From Clostridia bacterium (GTDB taxonomy: Bacteria; Bacillota; Clostridia; Oscillospirales; Acutalibacteraceae), in NCBI GenBank assembly GCA_900769535.1, contig CAAGHB010000051.1, positions 1 to 24,161 on the forward strand: a stretch of 24,161 bases of DNA, read 5' to 3'. The notes beneath the pieces were generated by a model. The model made no database searches and had not been told where the DNA came from. It was given only the letters and a program-made list of their open reading frames with translations. A program made the translations under genes and the position numbers. Within the stretch, counting starts at the first letter, position 1; the number at the start of each line of letters is the position of its first letter. Of the stretch, positions 1 to 6,496 are shown piece by piece.

Positions 1-135
1 ATCTAAATCGGTCAAGATTCCAACGATTCTTTCATATATGCCGAATGCGATTGCCATCGAGCCGCCGCTGACTCCGGGGGCAACCGAGCCGAGACCAATC
101 AAAAAACCCACAGTCAAGTAATTCATATAAGCCAA
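1..135 (-). CDS. DUF368 family polytopic membrane protein (N-terminal part)
   Basis: The first 45 codons of a gene that runs off the left edge of the window. The peptide starts with a hydrophobic helix followed by GLGSVAPGVSGGSMA and then a GIYER stretch, which is the signature N-terminus of DUF368 proteins. Members of that family have been linked to recycling (flipping) of polyprenyl-phosphate lipid carriers in the cytoplasmic membrane; that role is family knowledge and is not shown here. I chose the TTG at 135 because GAGGTGA (147-141) lies 5 nt upstream; an in-frame ATG at 126 would leave a 14-nt gap. The gene diverges from the GH3 gene, and a TATAAT at 158-153 could be its -10 box, but I see no good -35. 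Only the family is secure; the length and C-terminus are unknown. Confidence 0.8.
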   Translation of the reverse strand, partial: MAYMNYLTVGFLIGLGSVAPGVSGGSMAIAFGIYERIVGILTDLD

Positions 136-193
136 AAAAATCACCTCAAATAATTATAATGTGTTAAATTGGTATATATTCTCCTTAAAATTG

Positions 194-222
194 TTGAAAA
201 TCAGCACAAATTTTGGTATGAT
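194..222 (+). promoter_or_regulatory. Sigma-A-type promoter of the GH3 gene
   Basis: TTGAAA (194-199), a 17-nt spacer and TATGAT (217-222), with a TG one base before the -10 box (extended -10). The start site would fall near 229, about 27 nt before the GH3 start codon. A perfect 10-bp palindrome, ATGATATCAT (218-227), overlaps the -10 box and could be an operator half or a chance palindrome. Confidence 0.6.
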
Positions 223-255
223 ATCATTAAGTTTTAAATATAGGTGGTATCTAAT

Positions 256-2982
256 ATGTCAGAAAATATTATTGCCGGATACGATTTAAATAATTTAGAG
301 CCAAAGCCGGTTGCCGAACTTGCAACCTTTTCGCGTCGAATAGCCGCAGAGGGCTCTGTTTTATTAAAAAATGAGAACGGAATCTTACCCTTTAAAGAAG
401 GAGAAAAAATATCCGTTTTCGGCCGTATCCAGCTTAATTATTATAAGAGCGGAACAGGTTCGGGCGGACTTGTAAATTCGCCCTATGTGACAAATATTAT
501 TGATGGACTTCGTAAAAACGGCAAGGTTTCGGTTAATGAGCAACTTGCATCAATTTATGCCGCCTGGGTAGAAGAAAATCCATTTGACAAGGGCGTTGGC
601 TGGGCGCAGGAGCCCTGGTGCCAGAAAGAAATGCCGCTTGATGAAAAAGTTGTAGCCGATGCAGCCGCAAATTCGGATATAGCTCTCATTATTATCGGAC
701 GAACAGCCGGCGAGGACCAGGACAACTTTGCAGGAGAGGGAAGCTATTTCCTTACCGCTGATGAGCATGATATGGTAAAAAAGGTTTCGTCAGCGTTTGA
801 TAAGGTGGTCGTGCTTCTTAATGTCGGAAACGTTATTGACGTAAACTTTGTTGACGAGAATAATATCGACGGCTTGATTTACGTATGGCAGGGCGGAATG
901 GAAGGCGGAAACGCTGCCGCCGACATTCTCTGCGGTGACGTAACTCCGTCGGGGAAACTGTCTGACACGGTTGTTCATAATATAAATCAGTATCCGTCAA
1001 CGGCCAATTTCGGCGACAGGGCAGAGAATAAGTATGTCGAGGATATCTATGTCGGCTACCGCTATTTCGAAACGGTGGCAAAGGACGAGGTAAAATATCC
1101 CTTCGGCTTTGGTCTTTCATACACAACCTTTGATGTTTCGGTTGATAAGGTGTGTGAAAATGACGGCGAAATCACAGCTGCCGTTACTGTTAAAAATACA
1201 GGCGGTTTAAGCGGAAAAGAGGTAGCCCAGCTTTATTATGAAGCGCCGCAGGGTATGCTGGGAAAGCCGCTTCGTCAGCTTATCGCGTTTAAGAAAACAA
1301 AGGAACTTGCCCCGGGCGAAGAGCAGCAAATAAAAATGACCTTCGACGTTAAGAATATGGCATCTTACGATGATAGCGGGGTAACAGGATTCAGAGCGTC
1401 GTACGTCCTTGAAAAAGGGGAGTATAAGCTTTATATCGGAACGTCGGTACGTGATGCCGAGTACGTTTATTCCTATAATGTTAATGACACAAAAGTTACC
1501 GAGGTTTGCAAGCCGGCATTGATGCCGACGGTAGAATTCAGCCGTATGAAACCGACTGTAAATTCACTCGGCAACTATGAAATGTCATACGAACCGGTAC
1601 CTACTCGTGATTACGACCTCGAAGAAAGAATGATAGAGGCAAGACCTGCCGACATTGAGTACACAGGGGACAAGGGCTTAAAGCTGATTGATGTAAAGAA
1701 CGGAAAATGCACCCTTGATGAGTTTGTAGCTCAGCTCAGTAATAATGATTTAAAGGTTCTCGTTTACGGCGAGGGTATGTCGAGCCCGAAGGTAACGGCG
1801 GGAACAGGTTGTGCATTCGGCGGACTTACACCCGAGCTGAAAAGGTTTGGAATACCGATTGCCTGCGGTACCGACGGCCCGAGCGGAATTCGTCTTGACA
1901 GCGGAGCAAAGGCATCAGCTATGCCTAACGGCACTTTGCTTGCCTGCTCATTCGATACCGACCTTGTTGAAGAAATGTTTGTTTATGAAGGCATCGAACT
2001 TCAAGGATACGAGGTTGACTGTTTGCTTGGCCCGGGAATAAATATTCACCGTCATCCCCTTAACGGACGAAACTTTGAGTATTTTTCCGAGGACCCCTTC
2101 CTCACAGGTAAAATGGCGGCAGCTATTTGCCGAGGAATTGCAAAATCGGGAAATACCGCAGTAATTAAGCATTTTATTGCAAACAGCCAGGAAACCTGTC
2201 GTCATTCGGTAAATGCGGTTGTATCCGAGCGTGCTACCCGCGAAATATACGCAAAAGCATTTGAAATCGCGGTAAAAGAGGGTAATGTTCTTTCAATAAT
2301 GACGTCGTATAACCCAATTAACGGCATTTGGTCGGCAAGTAACTTTGACCTTAATACCCAGCTCCTCCGTAATGAATGGGGGTATAAGGGATTTGTTATG
2401 ACTGACTGGTGGGCTATGATGAACCATGACGGCGGTGTTCAGTCGAGGGAAAATATCTGCGCCATGCTCCGCGCCCAGAATGATATTTATATGGTTACGG
2501 GTGACGCTCAGTCAACTCCCGATAATCTTCACGAATCTCTCGAAAACGGTATGCTCACCCTTGGCGAATTGCAGCGCAGTGCAAAGACCATGCTTCGCTT
2601 CCTTATGAATAGCCGTTCTTATGAAAGATTCATCAAAACCGGAGGAATCGACCTCGAAGGGCTTATGCTTACCGATGAGGGAAAGACTCCGCTTATGTCA
2701 CTTGATAGTATTTCACAGACCGAGGAATATTCCTTTACCACAACCGAAAAGGGTAGTCATATCGTTTCAGCCGTGCTGAAATCTGACGCCCAGTCACTTG
2801 CTCAAATGACGGTACGCGTATTTATCGACGGAAATTGCAAGCTGACCTTGGCGGTTAACGGCTCGGCAGGCAAGGAAATTAAGTTTGTTCGCGATACTTG
2901 GGTGACCGAAGGAACCCATACCGTTAAATTCAAGTATGATGAAGAAATGGTTGAGGTTGTCTCCTTCGCAATATTGAAATAG
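256..2982 (+). CDS. Glycoside hydrolase family 3 beta-glycosidase with permuted domain order
   Basis: A 908-residue GH3 enzyme, probably a beta-glucosidase or related exo-beta-glycosidase acting on imported oligosaccharides. No signal peptide is visible, so it should be cytoplasmic. The domains are in the reversed order known from some rumen bacterial and yeast GH3 enzymes: first the alpha/beta sandwich domain (about 30-230), then a fibronectin III-like domain (about 300-410), then the (beta/alpha)8 catalytic barrel (about 470-800). In the barrel I see the GRNFEYFSEDP motif (from 604), the KH pair (K638, H639) and the nucleophile motif MTDWW with D717. The acid/base region is GEDQDNFAGEG near residues 152-162 of the first domain. 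A beta-rich tail of about 70 residues follows the barrel. The ATG at 256 is preferred to an upstream GTG at 244 because TAGGTGG (241-247) lies 8 nt before it. It is monocistronic, with its own promoter and terminator. Substrate specificity cannot be read from sequence. Confidence 0.93.
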   Translation: MSENIIAGYDLNNLEPKPVAELATFSRRIAAEGSVLLKNENGILPFKEGEKISVFGRIQLNYYKSGTGSGGLVNSPYVTNIIDGLRKNGKVSVNEQLASIYAAWVEENPFDKGVGWAQEPWCQKEMPLDEKVVADAAANSDIALIIIGRTAGEDQDNFAGEGSYFLTADEHDMVKKVSSAFDKVVVLLNVGNVIDVNFVDENNIDGLIYVWQGGMEGGNAAADILCGDVTPSGKLSDTVVHNINQYPSTANFGDRAENKYVEDIYVGYRYFETVAKDEVKYPFGFGLSYTTFDVSVDKVCENDGEITAAVTVKNTGGLSGKEVAQLYYEAPQGMLGKPLRQLIAFKKTKELAPGEEQQIKMTFDVKNMASYDDSGVTGFRASYVLEKGEYKLYIGTSVRDAEYVYSYNVNDTKVTEVCKPALMPTVEFSRMKPTVNSLGNYEMSYEPVPTRDYDLEERMIEARPADIEYTGDKGLKLIDVKNGKCTLDEFVAQLSNNDLKVLVYGEGMSSPKVTAGTGCAFGGLTPELKRFGIPIACGTDGPSGIRLDSGAKASAMPNGTLLACSFDTDLVEEMFVYEGIELQGYEVDCLLGPGINIHRHPLNGRNFEYFSEDPFLTGKMAAAICRGIAKSGNTAVIKHFIANSQETCRHSVNAVVSERATREIYAKAFEIAVKEGNVLSIMTSYNPINGIWSASNFDLNTQLLRNEWGYKGFVMTDWWAMMNHDGGVQSRENICAMLRAQNDIYMVTGDAQSTPDNLHESLENGMLTLGELQRSAKTMLRFLMNSRSYERFIKTGGIDLEGLMLTDEGKTPLMSLDSISQTEEYSFTTTEKGSHIVSAVLKSDAQSLAQMTVRVFIDGNCKLTLAVNGSAGKEIKFVRDTWVTEGTHTVKFKYDEEMVEVVSFAILK

Positions 2983-2986
2983 ATTT

Positions 2987-3024
2987 ATCGGGCTGTTTTT
3001 TTACTCTAAAACAGCCCGATTTAA
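2987..3024 (+). terminator. Intrinsic terminator after the GH3 gene
   Basis: A perfect 13-bp inverted repeat (2987-2999 with 3008-3020, core ATCGGGCTGTTTT) around an 8-nt loop, 4 nt after the GH3 stop codon. The T-tract after the stem is short (TTT), so termination in this orientation relies on the long stem. Confidence 0.75.
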
Positions 3025-3044
3025 GTAAAATGGGGGAAATGAAA

Positions 3045-3596
3045 ATGCGAAAAATCAGCGCATTGACCTTGATTTTAGGCGGTATTGCCGCAGGGGTTTG
3101 CGGTTATTTTAATGATAGCGTGGTTTATTACGTCTTTGGTGCAGTTTTTGCTCTCGTAGGGATAATTGACCTTGCTGCATCCGTTTTTGGCTCAAAGAGG
3201 CGGTCAAGCATGAAATTCAGCGCAACGGTCGAGAGTGAGCTTCAAAAAATTGACGAAATGAGCGGACTTGAATTTGAGCAGTATGCCGCCGACCTGCTCG
3301 AAACGGCGGGATTTGATAACGTCGAGCTGACAAGCTCATCTCACGACCAAGGCGCCGATATTATAATGAGCCGTGACGGAGTGCGCTATGCCGTTCAGTG
3401 CAAGGTGTATTCAACCCGCTTATCTAACACACCTGTTCAGGAAATTACGGCTGCAAGGGAGTATTACGGTTGCCACGTCGGCGTAGTTGTAACAAACAGC
3501 TACTTTACCGATTCGGCGGTCGAGCTTGCCGCGGCGAACAGAATACTTTTGTGGGACAGAGCATATATTGCAAAGCTGATTGACGAAAATATGTAG
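3045..3596 (+). CDS. Membrane-anchored Mrr-type restriction endonuclease-like protein
   Basis: A 183-residue protein with two N-terminal membrane helices (about 5-22 and 29-52), a short linker, and a C-terminal Mrr_cat domain of the PD-(D/E)xK nuclease fold. The catalytic signature is present: D105 in HDQGAD, then Q118 and K120 in VQCK. Proteins of this layout are usually annotated 'restriction endonuclease'. Mrr itself cuts modified DNA, but the target and biological role of short membrane-bound members are unknown. I chose the ATG at 3045 because GGGGGA (3032-3037) sits 7 nt upstream; upstream ATGs at 3030 and 3039 overlap that site. No methyltransferase or specificity subunit is adjacent, so it is not a classical restriction-modification pair. 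No terminator is visible before the tRNA promoter. Confidence 0.85.
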   Translation: MRKISALTLILGGIAAGVCGYFNDSVVYYVFGAVFALVGIIDLAASVFGSKRRSSMKFSATVESELQKIDEMSGLEFEQYAADLLETAGFDNVELTSSSHDQGADIIMSRDGVRYAVQCKVYSTRLSNTPVQEITAAREYYGCHVGVVVTNSYFTDSAVELAAANRILLWDRAYIAKLIDENM

Positions 3597-3642
3597 CTCC
3601 TCATGTGGCAAGAATAAATCGTATAAATCTGTTACCTTTTGC

Positions 3643-3671
3643 TTGACACTTTCGCTTTCAATGAGTATAAT
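3643..3671 (+). promoter_or_regulatory. Consensus promoter of tRNA-Leu
   Basis: Exact consensus TTGACA (3643-3648), 17-nt spacer and TATAAT (3666-3671). The start site would be about 6-8 nt before the mature tRNA 5' end at 3685, giving a very short 5' leader. Confidence 0.9.
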
Positions 3672-3684
3672 ATATTGGTAGTTC

Positions 3685-3771
3685 GCTGGTGTGGCGAAAT
3701 CGGCAGACGCAAGGGACTTAAAATCCCTCGGTGGCAACACCGTACCGGTTCAAGTCCGGTCACCAGCACCA
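3685..3771 (+). tRNA. tRNA-Leu (anticodon TAA)
   Basis: An 87-nt class II tRNA. The acceptor stem is GCTGGTG (3685-3691) with CACCAGC (3761-3767), then discriminator A and an encoded CCA. The anticodon stem AGGGA/TCCCT encloses the loop CTTAAAA with anticodon TAA at 3719-3721, which reads UUA. The long variable arm (about 3729-3743, CGGTGGCAACACCG) and the T arm with GGTTCAAGTCC are both present, as expected for tRNA-Leu. It stands alone between its own promoter and terminator. Confidence 0.97.
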
Positions 3772-3775
3772 AACG

Positions 3776-3806
3776 AAAATCCGTTCTCGAAAGAGGGCGG
3801 ATTTTT
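3776..3806 (+). terminator. Intrinsic terminator of tRNA-Leu
   Basis: AAAATCCGTTCTC (3776-3788), GAAA tetraloop, then GAGGGCGGATTTT (3793-3805). It forms a 13-bp stem with two G-U pairs followed by T residues. The left arm recurs exactly at 5839-5851. Confidence 0.88.
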
Positions 3807-3810
3807 GTTT

Positions 3811-3920
3811 GTATTATTCACTATTCATTTTTCATCATTCATTATTCATTAACAGGGAACGGATTTTCGAATGAATAATGAAAAATGAAGTCGCTTACGC
3901 TGATGAATAATGAATAATTA
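3811..3920. repeat. AT-rich imperfect inverted-repeat element (MITE-like)
   Basis: The left arm (3813-3850) is built from ATTCA/TTCATT units and the right arm (3870-3919) from the complementary ATGAATAATGA units; the two arms can fold into one long imperfect hairpin. Between them (3857-3867) lies GAACGGATTTT, the exact reverse complement of the first 11 bases of the tRNA terminator arm (3776-3786). The right arm is interrupted by TCGCTTACGC (3891-3900). There is no transposase or credible ORF. It could be a small non-autonomous element or an intergenic palindromic repeat; finding it in many genomic copies would decide. Confidence 0.6.
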
Positions 3921-3949
3921 TTGCGGCTTTATCACTTTTATGCTATAAT
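3921..3949 (+). promoter_or_regulatory. Promoter of the YcxB-like gene
   Basis: TTGCGG (3921-3926), 17-nt spacer and TATAAT (3944-3949), with TG at 3941-3942 giving an extended -10. It begins directly after the inverted-repeat element. Confidence 0.7.
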
Positions 3950-3970
3950 ACACCCAAGGAGATGATTTTA

Positions 3971-4477
3971 TTGCGTAATGAATACATAATTGATTGGCCA
4001 CTTGTGAAAGAATGGACCAACGAAAGTCATCATAGCGGGATACGGTTAGCACTTTTTATTGTATGGTGTATTTTATTGGTCGGCTCATTAGTTTTTGCAA
4101 TATTATCCATTGTAGCTAATATGTATACTAACGCTTTTTATTTCATATTAATTGCATTATTTAGTTTTTATCGTGCGTTTCTTTGGAATATAATCATTGC
4201 AAAACAACAATATAAAAGATTTGTGCAAACTTATGGAAAAAATTCTTGGGTACGAACAATTAGCTTTGCAGATGATGAGATTATTATTAAAGAAGAAAAA
4301 ACAGAAACCAAATATAACTATTCTGACATTTTGGATATAGTTGAAAAAGATGAAAGAATTTATTTGAAACTACAGGCTAAGGCCGTTATTAGATTATATA
4401 AATCAAAGTTTGTAGATTGTACTTGGGAAGAATGTAAAGAAAAAATTCTTTCAAGCAATCCTAACATTAAAAATTAG
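3971..4477 (+). CDS. YcxB-like membrane protein, function unknown
   Basis: A 168-residue protein with two membrane helices (about 24-48 and 52-75) followed by a basic segment and a small beta-rich cytoplasmic domain (about 92-145, with ISFADDEIII, YSDILDIVE and RIYLKL). This layout matches the YcxB-like family, which has no established function. I prefer the TTG at 3971 because AAGGAG (3956-3961) is 9 nt upstream; the in-frame ATG at 3962 touches that site. The gene is strongly AT-rich, unlike the GH3 and nucleotide-synthesis genes, and has its own promoter and terminator. Family assignment is moderately sure. Confidence 0.7.
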   Translation: MRNEYIIDWPLVKEWTNESHHSGIRLALFIVWCILLVGSLVFAILSIVANMYTNAFYFILIALFSFYRAFLWNIIIAKQQYKRFVQTYGKNSWVRTISFADDEIIIKEEKTETKYNYSDILDIVEKDERIYLKLQAKAVIRLYKSKFVDCTWEECKEKILSSNPNIKN

Positions 4478-4479
4478 AG

Positions 4480-4504
4480 AAAATCGGGAGAGTCCTCGGT
4501 TTTT
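4480..4504 (+). terminator. Weak intrinsic terminator after the YcxB-like gene
   Basis: AAAATCGGG (4480-4488) can pair with CTCGGTTTT (4495-4503) with two G-U pairs, followed by one further T. It starts 3 nt after the stop codon. A stronger stem follows at 4531. Confidence 0.5.
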
Positions 4505-4530
4505 GACCAGTTTTTTTCACACACATACCT

Positions 4531-4564
4531 AAAAGCACCGTTCTTATAAGAGAGCGGTGCTTTT
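4531..4564. terminator. Bidirectional terminator between convergent genes
   Basis: AAAAGCACCG (4531-4540) and CGGTGCTTTT (4555-4564) form a 10-bp stem extended inward by TTCTT/AAGAG pairs, with A and T tracts on both sides. It can serve the YcxB-like gene from the left and the DUF6514-like gene from the right. Confidence 0.88.
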
Positions 4565-4568
4565 ATTA

Positions 4569-4973
4569 TTATATACAATCAAAAAAGTCTTCAATAACAT
4601 CTCTAAAATGTACAACCGAAAGAGCATTTTTGTTGCAAAGGGTAACAAATGATAAAATTTTTTCATAATCTTTCGAAAGTCCAAGCGCATAATCAATCAT
4701 ATGTCCATCTTGTTGCACACATATTCCGTATGTAAAGTCATTAGTATCATTTATATTTACCTGGGTTGATATAAGGTTATAAACTGTGCCTCTATGGCAT
4801 TGATTTTCATCAGATAAATGGTTAATGATTTTAGTATCTGCATTTACAACATCTACAATGTTGTTGATTATTTGCCAATTTTTTAACATAGACATATCAA
4901 TACTCATTTCATGATTATTATTGTACCGTGGCAGGATGTATTGCTTTGTTTGATAGTTGTTGGTTGTTGTCAT
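4569..4973 (-). CDS. Small conserved protein, DUF6514-like
   Basis: A 134-residue protein with no signal peptide or membrane helix. The N-terminal third is polar, Asn-rich and poorly conserved in appearance. The C-terminal 70 residues (VYNLISTQV, FTYGICVQQDG, YEKILSFVTLCNKNALSVVHFRDVIEDF) resemble DUF6514, a family of short Clostridia proteins of unknown function ending in a 'CN...L...H..D.IED' helix. I make that match from memory, so it is tentative. A purine-rich AAGGA site lies about 9 nt before the ATG. The gene is AT-rich like its neighbours and converges on the YcxB-like gene. Confidence 0.6.
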   Translation of the reverse strand: MTTTNNYQTKQYILPRYNNNHEMSIDMSMLKNWQIINNIVDVVNADTKIINHLSDENQCHRGTVYNLISTQVNINDTNDFTYGICVQQDGHMIDYALGLSKDYEKILSFVTLCNKNALSVVHFRDVIEDFFDCI

Positions 4974-5302
4974 AACTCTCTTCCTTTTCTGTTTATTACT
5001 TATAATTTAATTGTTGTTGACTTTTAATTTGCATAATGCTATCATTAATGCATTCCCAATTTTATTTGTGATATAGTTAATGTGATTATGCAGTTTTTTT
5101 ATGTTTTTAATAAACTTAATTTCTGCGCTTGTGTTTATGCAAACAGTTTATAAACATTTTTTCACGTCCGTTCTTTTTGTTATTAGCGCAATAATACCTG
5201 CTGTCCGGCAAAAATAAAAGAATTAAATTTGAAACTAAAAAGTGCAAATATATTTTTATTAACTGTTTTTGTTGAAAATAAAAGATACTTAAGGAGTCAA
5301 AT
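4974..5302. other. AT-rich intergenic region with a possible short transcript
   Basis: A 329-bp gene-free stretch. On the plus strand TTGACT (5017-5022), 17-nt spacer and TATCAT (5040-5045) form a plausible promoter. TGTTTAT (5132-5138) with ATAAACA (5150-5156), followed by TTTTTT (5157-5162), could act as a weak terminator. Together they would give an RNA of about 110 nt, or a leader attenuator for the XRE gene that starts at 5303. The region is so AT-rich that both signals may be chance. No ORF with a ribosome-binding site is seen. Confidence 0.35.
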
Positions 5303-5767
5303 ATGCTTACAACATATCTTAACAGCTTGAAATCAAAGGGAAATTTCACTATTGAAACAATATCAAATTTGAGCGGTATACCTGAGGCCACAGTTAAAAA
5401 TATTTTTTCAGGAAAAACAGAAGATCCTCGATTTGAAACAGTTTCTGCCATTGTTAAAGCGATGGGCGGATCACTTGATGCAATTTATGATATTACTAAA
5501 AAAGAGGATTTAGAAGGTAATTCAATAATTACTCTTAAGGAATCCTATGATCAGAGATTATCCGATCTTAAAGAGTATTATGATCAAAGAATAAAAGATT
5601 TGAAAGAACGATATGAAGAACGCTTGGTTGATCAAAAAGAGCATATTTCTACAATTTTGCTTGACAAGCGTTGGTTTAGAATAGCAACATGCATATGTGC
5701 CTTTGCATTGGTTGTTTTATTTATTGCTGAAATTCTTACCCCTGGCTTGGGTTGGTTTCGTTATTAA
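5303..5767 (+). CDS. XRE-type HTH protein with coiled-coil repeats and C-terminal membrane anchor
   Basis: A 154-residue protein in three parts. Residues 1-62 form a helix-turn-helix domain of the Cro/C1 (XRE) type (TIETISNLSGIPEATVKNIFSG, then an IVKAMGGSLDAI helix). Residues 81-113 are three in-phase 11-residue repeats of the form xY[DE][QE]R[LI]xD[LQ]KE, an evident right-handed or hendecad coiled coil. Residues about 125-147 are a single hydrophobic helix followed by a short tail. It therefore looks like a DNA-binding protein tethered to the inner face of the membrane, probably dimeric or trimeric. AAGGAG (5291-5296) is 6 nt before the ATG. The gene is AT-rich and ends before a shared terminator. 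The regulated genes and the signal are unknown. Confidence 0.82.
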   Translation: MLTTYLNSLKSKGNFTIETISNLSGIPEATVKNIFSGKTEDPRFETVSAIVKAMGGSLDAIYDITKKEDLEGNSIITLKESYDQRLSDLKEYYDQRIKDLKERYEERLVDQKEHISTILLDKRWFRIATCICAFALVVLFIAEILTPGLGWFRY

Positions 5768-5836
5768 TAAAATATTTATATAAACAAACAGTTCTATAAA
5801 AAATCTCGAAATTGTTGTACTCAATATACATAATCA

Positions 5837-5870
5837 AAAAAATCCGTTCTCTTTGGAGAACGGATTTTTT
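5837..5870. terminator. Bidirectional terminator between the XRE gene and the Cys-rich membrane gene
   Basis: AAAAAATCCGTTCTC (5837-5851) and GAGAACGGATTTTTT (5856-5870) form a perfect 15-bp stem with a TTTG loop and A/T tracts on both sides. Its left arm contains the same 13 bases as the tRNA-Leu terminator arm at 3776-3788. Confidence 0.92.
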
Positions 5871-5886
5871 ATTACTAATTCACTGC

Positions 5887-6303
5887 TTATCGGGTGTTTT
5901 CACATCCGCAGCAGCCGGCCACTAAGCAAGCAGTGGCGGATAAAATCAGCGAAAGGAAGAAAATAAGCAGTCCCACCAAAATAGCGCCGATGATACTTGT
6001 GGCGACAAAGGTGATTGCCAACAGAATTACAGAAACAAGCGCAGTGCCGAGAATACCTGCAAGCACAGCGGTCAATGCACCACCTCTGCACCGACAGCAG
6101 CGCGCCGTTTGATTACAACCGGTGGTACCAAGAAGAATGGCGAGATATACTACCGCAATGCCCAGCGCTACCCAAAGAAATGCCGGTGTTACAGTAATCA
6201 CAGCGGTAATCTGCAAAAAGGCGGCGATTACGCCAAGAATTACGCTTCCTATTACAGACAAGCTAATACAACTGGGTCTATTATCACAACAAAAAATAGC
6301 CAT
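5887..6303 (-). CDS. Cys-rich protein with four membrane helices, function unknown
   Basis: A 138-residue, almost wholly hydrophobic protein. Four helices can be drawn at about 13-36, 40-61, 75-99 and 102-130. Its 11 cysteines lie mostly near the helix ends: C5, C6, C12; C63, C69, C70, C72; and C126, C131, C132, C134. These three clusters could fall on the same side of the membrane, which suggests metal binding or disulfide cross-linking, but no known metal motif is clear. GGAGGTGA lies about 8 nt before the ATG, a very strong site. I recognise similar hypothetical proteins from Clostridia but no function. It converges on the XRE gene, sharing the terminator at 5837-5870. Confidence 0.75.
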   Translation of the reverse strand: MAIFCCDNRPSCISLSVIGSVILGVIAAFLQITAVITVTPAFLWVALGIAVVYLAILLGTTGCNQTARCCRCRGGALTAVLAGILGTALVSVILLAITFVATSIIGAILVGLLIFFLSLILSATACLVAGCCGCENTR

Positions 6304-6434
6304 AAATTTTTCACCTCCTCCTGTCTATATTATGAAAGATAAGCAGGAGTGGTGAGTAATAAGAGAAAATGATTATAAGTGACTTCTCAAAGGTTAGTGG
6401 TGTTTTTCGCCTTTGTGGGTTTACTCTCAATCCC

Positions 6435-6463
6435 TTGCCACTTTATTCGTGATATGCTATAAT
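6435..6463 (+). promoter_or_regulatory. Promoter of the two-gene nuclease operon
   Basis: TTGCCA (6435-6440), 17-nt spacer and TATAAT (6458-6463) with an extended -10 TG at 6455-6456. The predicted start site is about 27 nt before the first start codon. Confidence 0.75.
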
Positions 6464-6496
6464 TAAAGCAATTAAGTGAATTTCAGAAGGTGCAAT

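Noticed and set aside
3045..3596. A restriction-modification system
   Set aside because: There is no methyltransferase, specificity subunit or helicase near the Mrr-like gene within the window.
3639..3878. A 79-codon open frame across the tRNA-Leu gene
   Set aside because: It runs through the tRNA promoter, tRNA and terminator, and its end is translated repeat sequence.
3811..3920. The repeated ATTCATT units as a CRISPR array
   Set aside because: The units are short, imperfect and arranged as an inverted repeat without regular spacers, and there are no cas genes.
3685..5870. A complete integrative element at the tRNA
   Set aside because: No integrase, excisionase or relaxase is present, and the direct repeat lies just outside the tRNA rather than in its 3' end; kept only as a possible relic insertion.
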